From contig CAJQUW010001820.1 in assembly GCA_907163375.1 (NCBI GenBank), positions 52,450 to 116,449 on the forward strand: a DNA stretch of 64,000 nucleotides. The letters are read 5' to 3'. Made by a program: the position numbers and the translations under genes. A model generated the notes under the pieces. That model did no database searches. It saw nothing but the letters and a program-made list of their open reading frames with translations, and had not been told where the DNA came from. The DNA comes from Prostheceraeus crozeri. Taxonomy: Eukaryota > Platyhelminthes > Polycladida > Euryleptidae. Shown here piece after piece: positions 19,485 through 29,759 of the stretch. The first letter of the stretch is position 1. Every line of letters begins with the position of its first letter.

Positions 19485-20122
19485 TTGAGGCTGGGCCAGC
19501 ACAGATGGCAACAAGGCCAAGTAGAAGGAGAAGTCCCAATTTTATCATCTTGCCTGAAAGAAAATCAGATGCTGAAATTGTTTATCAGAATTTCTACGGT
19601 TTACCAATATCGCAAAATGTCAATTAAAATTCAATGTTATCATAGAAAACAACTATCCTATATCCAATAGCAATATGCCTAACGAGTTGATTTTCCCTGA
19701 TTGAAAAATATGATCGTACAAGCTGCCTACTCCAACTTATGCATCAATGGTTTTATCATCTGCATTCATACAATTTGTCATTTGCCTTCGATTTTAAACT
19801 TGATCACGTTTTGTAAAAAGACACAAAATTGAAATTTACACTGTTGGATAGACAGAGCACTGTAATAGTTGAACAGCCGGTTGAGGAGATATATGTCAAA
19901 TTCTTGAACGAAAAATAATTGGCGTAAGAACAACACATTTCCAATTCTGTGCATTTCTGCTTCTATAACGGTATATTCATCGGCACAATACAGCATAAAA
20001 TGAAGCGCATAAGTGTCTGTCACTAGCATTGTCTTCCTCACATGCGATGTTAGACAAATCACTGCTGCATTGCAGTCACAAATTGATAGTGCAAACCAAT
20101 CCGACTTTTCCTTTTGCTTAAA
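19485..20122. other. No gene recognised
   Basis: Short frames only, none with recognisable motifs. Probably intergenic or intronic host DNA. Confidence 0.4.
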
Positions 20123-20249
20123 GGCGCGTTCACACTAGCAAGATGACGATAACGATAAAATCGTGTCGATATTTCATGTTATCGTTTTGCTCAACTGTTT
20201 ACATTTTAACTATTATCTTTGAGAAAATCGGGCTAGTGTGAACAGCGCT
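20123..20249. mobile_element. 127-bp MITE-like inverted-repeat element
   Basis: The ends are GGCGCGTTCACACTAGC and GCTAGTGTGAACAGCGC, which pair over ~16 bp. The interior (GATAACGATAAAATCG) is AT-rich and has no gene. Short non-autonomous elements with GCGxxTTCACACTAGC ends are typical of animal DNA transposon derivatives. Superfamily not determined; no clear target duplication read. Confidence 0.6.
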
Positions 20250-20255
20250 ATGCTA

Positions 20256-21559
20256 CACTGTAAACCAAACTGTGCCCAATAAGTGACCGATTATGTGCCC
20301 GACGTTTTTTCGTCACATCGGTCACATTTGGTCACATACATGTATGTGACTTCCATGTGACCGATGATGAATCATCATAAATCATGCACATATGGCGAGT
20401 ACTTGATGAGAATAATTCAAATTGATTTTACGAATACTTTTCGGTATGTTTTGTTCAAGAATATCAATGGCAAGAAGATAATATTACATTGAACTTGGTT
20501 TGATTAAAAAATGTTTTAATGACGATAATGATTGTGCAGTTTAAAAATGTGACACATTCTTCTTCACATATCAGTCACATTTGGTCACATATATGACGGA
20601 TGATGAATCACCATAGATCATGCACATACGGCGAGTACTTGATGAGCATAATTCAAATTGACTTTCCGAATACTTTGCGATGTGTTTTGTTCAAGGACAT
20701 CACTGGCAAGAAGATGTTATCATATTGAAACTGTTTTAATCAGGATAATGATTGTGTGATTGAAAAATGTGACACATGTCTTCGTTTAATCTGCTTGATC
20801 TCGCCGGGAAGTTGTATCATCGTGTTGTAAGTGAAGTTGTATTACCTTGACTAGACAGCGTGAAACAAATGAGCTTCATGTCAATGGTCTGCTTGGTTAT
20901 TACATTGAGAATGGCAAACTGGAAGAAATTACATAATGACGTCCTATTCCCAAATAGAATCTTCAATCGCAATGTCCTGAGAAGTGAGTCTATGCAAAAT
21001 TGAATCAATGTATAGATGGTTCAATCAAACAATTTTATCGGTGAAAACAGAAAGAGATGCTGCCACAGCCATCGATTGTTTTATTGGCGTATAGATATGG
21101 TGTTTACTACATCAGCTTATCTATTTGTTTTTGAACATCAGGTGGCGGTTGCCGTTCTGAATTAAGCATTGCTGGTTAATTTAGAAGTAAATGGAAAGTG
21201 GAATATGCATCAAATGCTTTGAAAATAACTGTTGTTCTTTCCATAAAATCCTCAATTGAAAGTATGGTTATTTCTTCCCACTAGGAAATCAAATCATTTA
21301 AACCATAATTTATAGTTCAAATTTAGAGACATTAATTCTGCTCTGTAAAACCTAAATAAGTAGTGGGTTTTTTTTATCAGAATAATTTGAAGAAGCGCTA
21401 GTCATGCATTGCCGAGCACATATTAGTTACATTAAGTCAGATAGCAGCCGTGTTGAATATGACCGATTTGGGCACATTTGATCAGAAAAAAGTCAGTGGC
21501 AAACGTCACATGTGTTGGGCATATAATCGGTCACATATTGGGCAGTTTGGTTTACAGTG
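20256..21559. mobile_element. 1.3-kb non-autonomous transposon, copy 1
   Basis: The ends CACTGTAAACCAAACTG and its complement form ~45-bp TIRs, continuing GCCCAAT...GTGACCGATTATGTGCCC. Flanks are TA on the left and CA on the right, a likely mutated TA duplication. The interior contains two ~235-bp direct repeats (about 20330-20560 and 20566-20775) rich in GTCACAT motifs. A second copy lies at 52740-58105 in opposite orientation, where both flanks are TA. No transposase is encoded. Confidence 0.85.
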
Positions 21560-22845
21560 CAGTGGAGTATTAATACTTGGTCTTCATTTGGTAGCGGCCG
21601 CCTGGGTGAAATCTGACGGTCTGGTAGATAATTTGCTGCCAAACCTTAAAACGGCTGCCAAATAACCTTGAATTTTATTGCTTGCTATCTAATTTCTGCT
21701 TTCTTCATTTCATTATATTCATTATATTCATCATAAGCTTATTATTCATTCAACTACATAATCATCTGGTAGCCATCATGTTGAATTTTACTGGAACTTC
21801 TCATATTTAGTTTATATTGACTTTATACTACTTCTAAGTTAACAGTAGCTGATGTACTACATATATTTTAATATATTTATGCGGCAGTCTTGTATTACAT
21901 TATTTTCAAATAAACATGAAGAATGAGAATCATTTCCTAGGTCGAGTGGCATAGAATTTATCCTTTCCTTCTACACCCAACTCAGCAAATAGTCAATTCC
22001 ATATAGTGCAATGACTTAAAGTCATCTGGATAGAACCACAAGTTTACTGCAACCACCTATAATTACATGACATAATTGTATTTGTTACTTTATGAAATAT
22101 CATTTTGGATTGATTGCCGTCATAATTAGAAGTTTGCGCAATGCACTTTGTTCATAGTTGTAAACTTATTGATTATTTATAAGAATCTTGTAGACTTCCG
22201 TGCAATGTAATCGAATTCATCATTGCAAGTTTCACTCTTAAATGTCAATAGTTTACTACTTATAACGCAGCAATGCGTCCTATGCAACGGAAGAGCGATG
22301 TATATTGACAAAATGCTCAAATCACCATATATTAGATTGCAAATTCGCGTTGAAGTTGTAATTCAGTTTTCATGGAAATTATACCATGAGGAACCTGATG
22401 TTTGGCATACCTAAACTGGCATATATGTGACTTTCCTAAATAGTGTTAGCTTTGACCAGTAGTCCTCATGAAAACAATTGAACGTAGCTTTTAACAGGTT
22501 CAGGATAGATGCGATTTTTGATGAAAATTGGCTGACAGTATAAAATTCCCGACATCTTTTTCATAATGCAACGATTTTATGATTCTTTGAATGGACAAAA
22601 ATTAAACAGTCTGCTTCAAATTATTGCAAACACCTAATAATGGTTATAATGGTAGCTCTTATTTCTTAAAGATATTTAACTAACATTACCTATTGCTTAA
22701 TTGTTTACACATAGAATTTAAATAACCTTTTCTTCGTTGCAGATTGTAACCACGTGACTTATTGAACACTTGTTGATTAGATCTCCACCGTCTAAACATT
22801 ATTGCAAACACCTCTGAAAACTTAGTTATCAATATTTCAATATCA
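21560..22845. other. No gene recognised
   Basis: AT-rich host DNA up to the Polinton 2 target site. Frames are short and carry no motif I recognise. Confidence 0.4.
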
Positions 22846-22851
22846 GTTGAT

Positions 22852-23347
22852 AGTAGTATATAGTGTGACATCCGGCGCGACGCTTCGCTTCGCTTTGCTT
22901 CGCTTCGCTTGCGCCGGATGTCACACTTTTGCGGGTTTTTTTCAAAAAATCAAAATTTCAAAAATTTCAAAAATTTAGGTAGACTTCAAATTTCACGTGG
23001 CCGAAGGCCGAAGGGCGAAAATTTAGGTAGTGACAAATTTTCAAAAAAAACAAAATATCACGTAATCGAAAATTTAAGTTGTCTCAAAATATCACGTAAT
23101 CGAAAATTTAGACGGTCTCAAAATATCACGTGGACGAAAATTTAGGCGGTCTTAAAATATCACGTAATCTAAAAAATATCACGTGGTCGAAAAATATCAC
23201 GTAGCCGAAGGCCGAAAATGTAGGCAGATGAAAATTTAGGTAGACCAAAAAATATCACGTAGTCCTAATATACCAGAAGATTGTATTCAAAATATTTCTT
23301 TAAAAAATGGAAACCTCAACGGGGGAAGCCTCAGAAATGGAGGGAAT
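22852..23347 (+). repeat. Left terminal inverted repeat of Polinton 2
   Basis: This pairs with 39203-39703. Near the tip is a strong hairpin (22863-22926), GTGTGACATCCGGCGC paired with GCGCCGGATGTCACAC around a loop of CGCTT repeats. Inward are four to five ~33-bp repeats of AAAATTTAGGxxGTC with ATATCACGTAATCG or ATCACGTGG. The TIR ends just after a second copy of the membrane-protein start (METSTGEASEMEG). Confidence 0.93.
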
Positions 23348-23463
23348 CTGTGTGATCTGATGTCCCTTCATTGTCTTTGTTGATCCGTGAAAAAATTATT
23401 TTTTATTTTCATGAGAAAACAATTTTTATTTCCATGACATATATATCTTTTATTGTTAAAAAA

Positions 23464-24343
23464 ATGATGTTACCAAACGTTGGTGGAGGTGCATATATCC
23501 CGAATAATCGTGAATCAGAAATAGAAATAGAAAATTATATCATGAAAACTGGAGACGTTTTATCTGGTCCATTGCATCTTTCTATTCTTCCGCAACAAAA
23601 TACAGAGTTAACAAATAAACAATATGTTGATACACAAATCAATGACTTAAAAGAAAAATATATAAACGATGTTTTGGTTCCACTGATGAATGAATTAAAG
23701 TTGCTAAAACTTAATGACAAATCATTAAACGAAAAATTATTAAAACTTGATAAAAAGGATAGAGAGCTAAAAGTGGATATAGCAAAACTTTTTAAAAAGA
23801 TTTCAGAACAATCAAAAATTTTAATATTACTTTCTTTCAATTTAAAATCTGCAGTCATTAAAAATAAACATCAGATAAAATTATTGAAAGAACAATTAGA
23901 AGATGAAATAGAAAAACTTCCTATAGAATTAAAAAAAATATAAAGCAGTTACCAGCTACATTCGAAAAAAGTGTTGATGAATTAAGTTCTAAATTTTCTC
24001 AACAAATGAAAAAGATGAATAGAATAATAAATGAAGTAAACTCACTTAATCAAGAAGTTGATGAAATGAAAACTCTTAAAATCAATTTAGAAAATGAATT
24101 AAAGAAAAATTTACAAGAAAACTCTAAAGAAAATAAAGAACAGTTAGATTCTGTTAAAAGACAACTAGATGTTCTTAAAATTAAGTTAAATGCTTTTAAA
24201 ACGGCGTTGAAGATGAATCAGGAGAAAGTTAATAAAAAGAAATTAAAGTACATCACACGCTACTTGACGCAATAGATAAAGTGCAAAAGAAAATTAATAA
24301 AGTTATCACGAAGTTGTTGGACATTCACGCACGTAAATCTTGA
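23464..24343 (+). pseudogene. Tail-fibre-like coiled-coil protein of Polinton 2, frameshifted
   Basis: The start MMLPNVGGGAYIPNN is chosen by match to Polinton 1; an upstream in-frame ATG at 23371 gives only a hydrophobic, unconserved leader. The anchor motif MKTGDVLSGPLHL then NTELTNKQYVDTQI is well preserved and closely resembles phage tail-fibre base motifs. Long leucine/lysine coiled coil follows (residues ~55-280). Frameshifts lie in the A-run near 23935-23945 and near 24230-24240; the original end is at 24343 (DIHARKS). It is longer than the Polinton 1 copy because of an extra coiled-coil block. First gene inside the left TIR. Confidence 0.72.
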
Positions 24344-24497
24344 TCGGACCAAAGGTCCTCAGGTTACTAACGTATCGGAGCGAAGCTCCTCGAGGCTTAA
24401 GCCGATCGGACCAAAGCTCCTCGAGGCTTTAGCCAATCATAAACGTAAATCTTAACACGTAGATATTTTTCCCAAAAGTCAAATTTAATCTTAAAAA
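24344..24497. repeat. Cluster of GC-rich hairpins between fibre-like and pVI-like genes
   Basis: Hairpins GGACC-AAA-GGTCC (24346-24358), GGAGC-GAA-GCTCC (24377-24389) and GGACCAAAGCTCC (24408-24420, imperfect) are joined by TCAGGTTACTAAC and TCGAGGCTTAAGCC blocks. This is an expanded version of the single hairpin at 4108-4120 in Polinton 1. Confidence 0.75.
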
Positions 24498-25052
24498 ATG
24501 CCTATAATTTATAAACATAATCTTAAACATTTTGCTTCAAATCAAAAAATTGCTCATGAACCATCTATGAAATCTGTTTGCCATTATGACAGTGTAGAAA
24601 CAGTCGGAACACAAAAGTTCCTAGGTACCGCAGGTGCCGTCCAAAAAGAAGGGGCTGGCATCTTTTCTGGTTGGAAGTATCGTTAACTTAATTAAAAATA
24701 ATAAAGATTTGATTACATCTGCTGCAAAAGGAGCAGCTGCTATAGGTAGTACAGCTAGTGCAATATCAAATGCTGTTAAGTCTCAAAACGAATTAAAACA
24801 ACTAGAAGCTATTCGTAAACTTAGGAATGATTCTGAAGAGCAAAAAAAATTAAAAAAACTTTCAGTTGAAACAAAAAACAAAATTGCTAACATAGCTGTG
24901 GGGGGTGAAACCTTGAGGAGCGGAGCTCCTTCTGATAGTAAACAGGCGTAGCCCTAGAACGTTCAATTGGAGAAATAAGAGGCAATGGCGTGAGCAGCAA
25001 CCTTCGGTCTAACCAGCAAAGCTGTAGCGGAGCTGGTCTAGCAAAATTCTAA
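24498..25052 (+). pseudogene. pVI-like minor capsid protein of Polinton 2, broken
   Basis: It starts MPIIYKHNLKHFASNQ and ends GLAKF, like the intact Polinton 1 copy. Relative to that copy it carries an in-frame insertion after HYDSVET encoded by two small hairpins (24606-24640), a frameshift after GIFSG (24660-24680), and a hairpin-containing insertion with a stop near 24900-24951. The C-terminal IRGNG, a potential maturation-protease site, is intact in the last frame. Confidence 0.68.
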
Positions 25053-25121
25053 AATTATATTTTAGTAAAATTTTTTCTATGTGTGAGAAAAAACAAAAAA
25101 GTCAAATTATTTTTTATAAAA

Positions 25122-26457
25122 ATGTCTTCGCTTATCGAAAATAAATTTAGATTAGACGATCCTCCGTTCGTCAGTTACAATCAAAAAAAGAATGACTATA
25201 TAAGAATTGCTATGAATCCCGGATCTTCTAGTAGAGTAAATACTGGAGGTGATTAAATTTTTGAAGTTGATAATCAGCAGAGTTATTTATATTTACCTGA
25301 TTCATTTTTACACTGTGAATATTCTTTATATAGTGATGTTAATTTTACAACACCATTACCAGAAACCGATAATATTGCACTAGAGAATAATTTTTTTCCC
25401 AAGATTATTTACACAAATGCGTTTAGATGTTGCAACTCAAAATATAAAAACAATAAGTGATTCTCCAGGTGTAATTGATACAATGCTTAGATTTGTAACA
25501 ATTGGTGAAAATAATAAAAAGTATGAAATCGAAGGTTGGTTTCCTGATACTAATGATGGTATAGTTGTTGATGATTTAACTCACGCTGGAACAGATGCCG
25601 CGGGAATTGCGAAAGATGTAGAAAATATTGCAAAACATTTAAATAAAACAAACAATACTGCATATAAAGAAAGACGTGAATTTAACAACAAAAGTAAGCA
25701 GACAGTTAATTGGTCATTGTCTCCATTATTCGGATATTTAGATTATGACAAAATATCATATCAATTAAAATTTAAATTAATAATTCATCGTACAGCAAAT
25801 AATGAATTAATCTTTTTTGGTAAGACTGGAAAAAAAGCATATTTAAAAATTGATAGACTTGAATGGTGGATTAAGTATATTACTCCTAGTTTAGAGGTTG
25901 AGACAACTATTGCAAAAAGATTAAATACTAACAAACCAATTCCAGTAAATTTTCTAAAGCGTACTGCTAGTTCAGTAACTTTTACTAAACAAAGATTTAA
26001 CTGGCATTCTACTAGTACTGCGAATACTCCAAGATATTTATTACTAACTTTTCAAAGAAATAATTCTCCAAGTTTTGATAAGAACAACAATCTTTTTCAT
26101 ATTAATACAATTCGAAGTTTACAAGTTTCATTAAATCAAACCCGACATCCAATTGATCCATTAAGATTCGATGATACCAATAATCAATTTATGGAAGGAT
26201 ATGATGCTTATAGAAATCTTTGTATAGAATTTGGAGTTGAACCACAATTAACTCCTGGAGATTGGAGACATTTATATCCAATTTTCTGTTTCGATTTAAG
26301 TGCACAATCAGAAGATATTATTAAAAATGGTTGTGATGTAACAATTAATATTGAAAAAAAAGATTCCGCAACTTCATTGATGGCTTATGGTTTATCGCTA
26401 GAAGATGTAAAATATTCTATTGAAATTCTTAATGGAAAGATGGCTAGGATCAGTTAG
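25122..26457 (+). pseudogene. MCP: Major capsid protein of Polinton 2, frameshifted
   Basis: It starts MSSLIENKFRLDDPPF and runs ~445 codons to MARIS. A TAA interrupts TGGD(L)IFEVDN near 25255. A 1-nt insertion in the T-run near 25388-25396 shifts the frame. The last 346 codons (25417-26457) are uninterrupted, including GYLDYDKISYQLKFKL, EWWIKYITPS and CFDLSAQSEDI. Hexon-like shell protein by gene context and length. Confidence 0.82.
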
Positions 26458-26683
26458 TTACCCTAGGACCTTTGGTCCGATAGACTAAAGCCCAAGACTT
26501 CGTCGATTAATTAATTTTTTTGATAACTTAAAATTTTGACAACTAGAATAGATTAAAAATTCTTAACTTAAAATTTTTCATAACTAGAATAGATTAAAAA
26601 AATTCTTAGATTAAAATTTATTCATAACTAGAATAGATTAAAATTTTTGATAACTTAAAATTTTTTTATTAAAAATATCGGAA
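26458..26683. repeat. AT-rich tandem repeats between capsid and pX-like genes
   Basis: Begins with the hairpin GGACC-TTT-GGTCC (26466-26478). From about 26520 a ~50-bp unit (AACTTAAAATTTTTxATAACTAGAATAGATTAAAA) is repeated three to four times. No gene. Confidence 0.75.
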
Positions 26684-27156
26684 ACGAAAAGTAATAATAA
26701 TAAAACTGTTGAATTAAAATTACGTAATATTGTTGACAAAAATGCCCCTAAAACTATTGCGATTAATAAAAAAAGTATTACATAAGTAAACCAATGATAG
26801 ACAATATTCAATTACAAGAAGAAAAGAATGGCGGGATTCTCCCATTAATTCCACTAATAATAGGAGGCATAGCAGCAGCAGGAAGTGTTGCAGGTGGGAC
26901 AGCTGGTATTGTCCAAGCAGTAAATAAAAATAAATCAGAGAAGGCAGCATTAGAAGAACAAAAACGTCATAATAGAGAGTTAGAGAAAGTTGCTAGGGGT
27001 GACGGAATAGTAGATAATTTTATTAGTAAATTAAAGTTAGTTGATGAAGGAAAACGAGTTCTTAAAAATATTCTCCACAATGTTGATGATTTAATTGAAA
27101 TTAAGGAAACTAAAGATGGTTCTGGAATATATCTAAGTCCTAGTATGATTCGGTAA
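26684..27156 (+). pseudogene. pX-like minor virion protein of Polinton 2, start lost and frameshifted
   Basis: The N-terminal match (NNKTVELKLRN) has no ATG; the expected start position reads ACG or similar. A frameshift in the A-run near 26765-26775 precedes MIDNIQLQEEKNGGIL. From there the frame is intact: hydrophobic GGILPLIPLIIGGIAAAGSV, then a basic helical tail ending SPSMIR. The hydrophobic core is closer to adenovirus protein X than the Polinton 1 copy is. Confidence 0.68.
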
Positions 27157-27209
27157 TAACCTCAGGACCTTTGGTCCGATCCGGTAAAACTTTTATTTTA
27201 TCTTCTAAA
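27157..27209. promoter_or_regulatory. Intergenic hairpin
   Basis: GGACC-TTT-GGTCC at 27165-27177 lies directly after the pX-like stop and before the PLA2-like start. Confidence 0.4.
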
Positions 27210-27652
27210 ATGAATTCTAAAAATTCCGAAAATTTAATTAAATTAAAAATTGCTAATTTAGATTGATTAAATTATCTATTAAACAAAAATAAAATCCCAA
27301 ATTGTCAGCATATTGGAGGTGACATACAAAAAGCATTAGAAAACTTTCCTGGATTTATTTGGAGTAAATATTCAAAAGAAAAACATCTTCCTGGTCATTC
27401 ATATACCGGTCCAGGAACTCGATTAGATATAAGACTAGATGAGAACAATAAGCCGAAACCAGGTGAAGAGTAGATGCCGCAGCTTACAGGCATGATTTAG
27501 CTTATCGAAATCATGACCTAAGTTCTCGACATGCAGCTGATAAGAAGATGATTCAAGAATTAGATAGTATTCAAAATCCTACATTTAGAGAAAAAATTGA
27601 AAGAATGTTTGTTAAGAAAGCTTTACAAGCTAAAATATTATTCGGTCAGGTT
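27210..27652 (+). pseudogene. Phospholipase A2-like domain of Polinton 2, broken
   Basis: It starts near MNSKNSENLIKLKIANLD, then TGA. GGDIQKALENFPGFIW follows, then the well preserved calcium-loop motif YTGPGTRLDIRLD and, after a frameshift at PGEE, DAAAYRHDLAYRNHDLSSRHAADKKM. The GPG loop plus HDxxY is the signature of parvovirus VP1-type PLA2. The helical tail (IERMFVKKALQAKILFG) continues without any stop into the integrase. Confidence 0.8.
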
Positions 27653-28536
27653 ATAAATGAAACGACAGCAAAGCTGTCTGAGAGCAACGCTCGAACTTAT
27701 GCCTCCGAAATGTCGAATGACCCAAGCCGCTACGCGTCCGAAATTCATAGGGAATACAGAAAGCCTAAATATTTTTTGAAAGTAAAAGTATTTAATAAAG
27801 ATGATATTTGAGTGCTGATCTTATTCATATGCCGAATGAAAGGGACTACAAATTCGCATTGACCGTTATAGATTTATATACACGACACGCTTGGGTAAAG
27901 CCTTTACAAAATAAAAGTGGTCTGTCAGTTAAATATGCGTTTGAAGAAATCTTTAAAGAAAGTAATAGAAAGTCAAGGAAATTGTTTGTTGATAAAGGAT
28001 CGGAATTTTATAACCGAAACGTTCAGCCACTATTTGAAACTGTTTATTCAACTGAAAATGCTTGGAAGGCCGTAGTGATAGAAAGATTCAATCGGACGTT
28101 AAAAAATATATTATTCAAGAAATTTACTCAGCAAGGAAATTAGAAATGATTGAAGATATTACCAGGAGTTGTAGAAGAGTACAATAATAAAGTTCATTCT
28201 GGTATTGGAGAAACCCCAAAGAATGCTTCTGACGACCCTGATTTAATCCGAAAGAAAATTTTCAAGAATAACTATTCGAACGAAAATAATAATTTGAATG
28301 AGAGTAATCCGAATTTGCAGAAACTTAAGCCGAAATTTAAAATTGGTGATAGAGTTAGAGTATTTAAGCATAAGAATAACTTTGAAAAAGGCTTTGTTGG
28401 TTACTGGACTAAAGAAATATTTGAAGTTTGTAAAATAAACCAAACTTATCCGATCACTTACGAAATCAAAGATTTAGATAATGAAGATATCAGAGGCCGT
28501 TTTTATCAAAATGAATTACAACGAACCGATTTTTAA
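27653..28536 (+). pseudogene. INT: Integrase of Polinton 2, continuous with the PLA2-like domain, frameshifted
   Basis: From 27548 the frame runs without a break from the PLA2 tail through TYASEMSNDPSRYASEIHREYRKPKYF to NKDDI. One lost G in a Trp codon (27806-27811) then shifts the frame. It resumes as SADLIHMPNERDYKF, TVIDLYTRHAWVKPL, FVDKGSEF and VVIERFNRTLKN. TAG follows FTQQGN at 28141; the last part (KILPGVVEEYNNKVHSG to LQRTDF) is open to 28536. The DDE residues are all present. The expected N-terminal zinc-binding region of retroviral integrases is not seen; the PLA2 domain sits in its place. A hairpin insertion (27664-27692) lies in the linker. Confidence 0.88.
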
Positions 28537-28607
28537 TTATTATCATTATTATTATTGGAACTAACGTTTCGGGAATGAAATTCCCTTGTTAATCGTAGCC
28601 ATAGAAC
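28537..28607. terminator. Convergent gene ends with GGGAATGAAATTCCC hairpin
   Basis: Integrase (plus) and protease (minus) converge. The hairpin at 28571-28585 and the inverted AATCGTAG...CTACGATT pair (about 28592-28616) lie between and into the protease end. Confidence 0.4.
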
Positions 28608-29099
28608 CTACGATTCGTTCAATTCTAACATAATATTAAGAAATGGCACTCCTTTTTGTAATTTAAATAAAACATAAAGACATAATTGACCACAATAAGT
28701 AGTTCCCGGTTTTTGAATTTGAAATGTATTATAAATTCCATTGCCAAGTAATATTTTGACTTCGTTTGTAGGTGGAAGTCCATAAGAGTCGAACCAATAG
28801 TTCTCAGCATCGGGGCGGTCGAAATAGTAATTATCTCGATTTTTATTAAAGATACCTGCAGACCAATGTATTCCTTTTTCATCTGACGTATGAAGATTTG
28901 TTATGAAATTCATAGTTATTGATGGAACTTTGTTCCGGGAACTGAAGGTTCCAATTGGCTTATTTTTTAGGAATTGTAATTCGTCTCTCATTAGAACATG
29001 AAAATTCTTTATTCCCAATTGATTTGCGATTTTCTTTAAATCGAAATTCGCTGTTGTTGGTGTTCCATATAATTTCAAAAACTCATTTATGTTGCTCAT
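28608..29099 (-). CDS. PRO: Adenovirus-type cysteine protease of Polinton 2, 163 aa
   Basis: This intact frame starts MSNINEFLKLYGTPTT. Catalytic layout: His in GIHWSAG, acidic residue in YWFDSYGLPP, and Cys in TTYCGQLCLYVL. Compared with Polinton 1 there are two in-frame additions. One is ~20 residues before the His, encoded by hairpins GGAACTTTGTTCC (28924-28936) and GGAACTGAAGGTTCC (28938-28952). The other is a near-duplication around YYFDRPDAENYWFD. The C-terminus differs (LELNES against LELNKGI). In Polinton 1 the gene has the opposite orientation relative to integrase. Confidence 0.87.
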   Translation of the reverse strand: MSNINEFLKLYGTPTTANFDLKKIANQLGIKNFHVLMRDELQFLKNKPIGTFSSRNKVPSITMNFITNLHTSDEKGIHWSAGIFNKNRDNYYFDRPDAENYWFDSYGLPPTNEVKILLGNGIYNTFQIQKPGTTYCGQLCLYVLFKLQKGVPFLNIMLELNES

Positions 29100-29759
29100 T
29101 TTATAATAAAAAAATTTCTTAAGGGACCCCTAGAAGTCAGAAGGGAAGGGGTATTGATTTAAAACTGTTCTCTAATGATGACTTTCCTTACTACTTATTC
29201 GATTTTGAAATGATTTTATTTAATCTAAATTAAAACGTTAAATTGTTACATTTTATTTTTATGAACTCTCATTAAGAGGATATTGTTTGTTTTATCTGTA
29301 TTAAGACAATAGCAACATCTGTTACCACATTTCTCAAACCGCATGATTGTTTTAGGGATCATACGGGTTGTGCATTCATAACATGGCGTTAATAGCATAA
29401 AAGCAATCTATTAATTCATTCTCTGCTTTGAGGGAATATTCTGTTGTTATAGCAATCATTCAATACAATATCGCAGTATCGATAGTCGAGACCGACTGTC
29501 GAACCAAAGCCGCAACTTTTGTGGTTTTGGTTTCCGATCTGGCTCGCGTTATGGCCGATGAAATGATTTACAATGTGGTGCAATTTCCTCATTGTCATTC
29601 AAGTACATTTAATCATGCCCGTATGTTGTCAAGCAAACTTCATTCACCTACAATGCCACTTTGCTTAGATCACCATTCATAAATTTCACTTGCTATTTAA
29701 ACACACACAATTCATAAAACGTGACACATTACAATCTTAGTTTAAATCTTATCATCACA
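29100..29759. other. Region without a recognised gene, Polinton 2
   Basis: Contains an unrecognised 84-codon frame at 29428-29682 (plus) that I cannot relate to a family. GAGACCGACTGTCGAACC-type inverted motifs lie near 29480-29510. This may be decayed accessory DNA. Confidence 0.35.

Noticed and set aside
19024..19627. ORFs in the foldback region
   Set aside because: They lie in the inverted arms and loop, are short, and mirror each other on the two strands with no recognisable domain.
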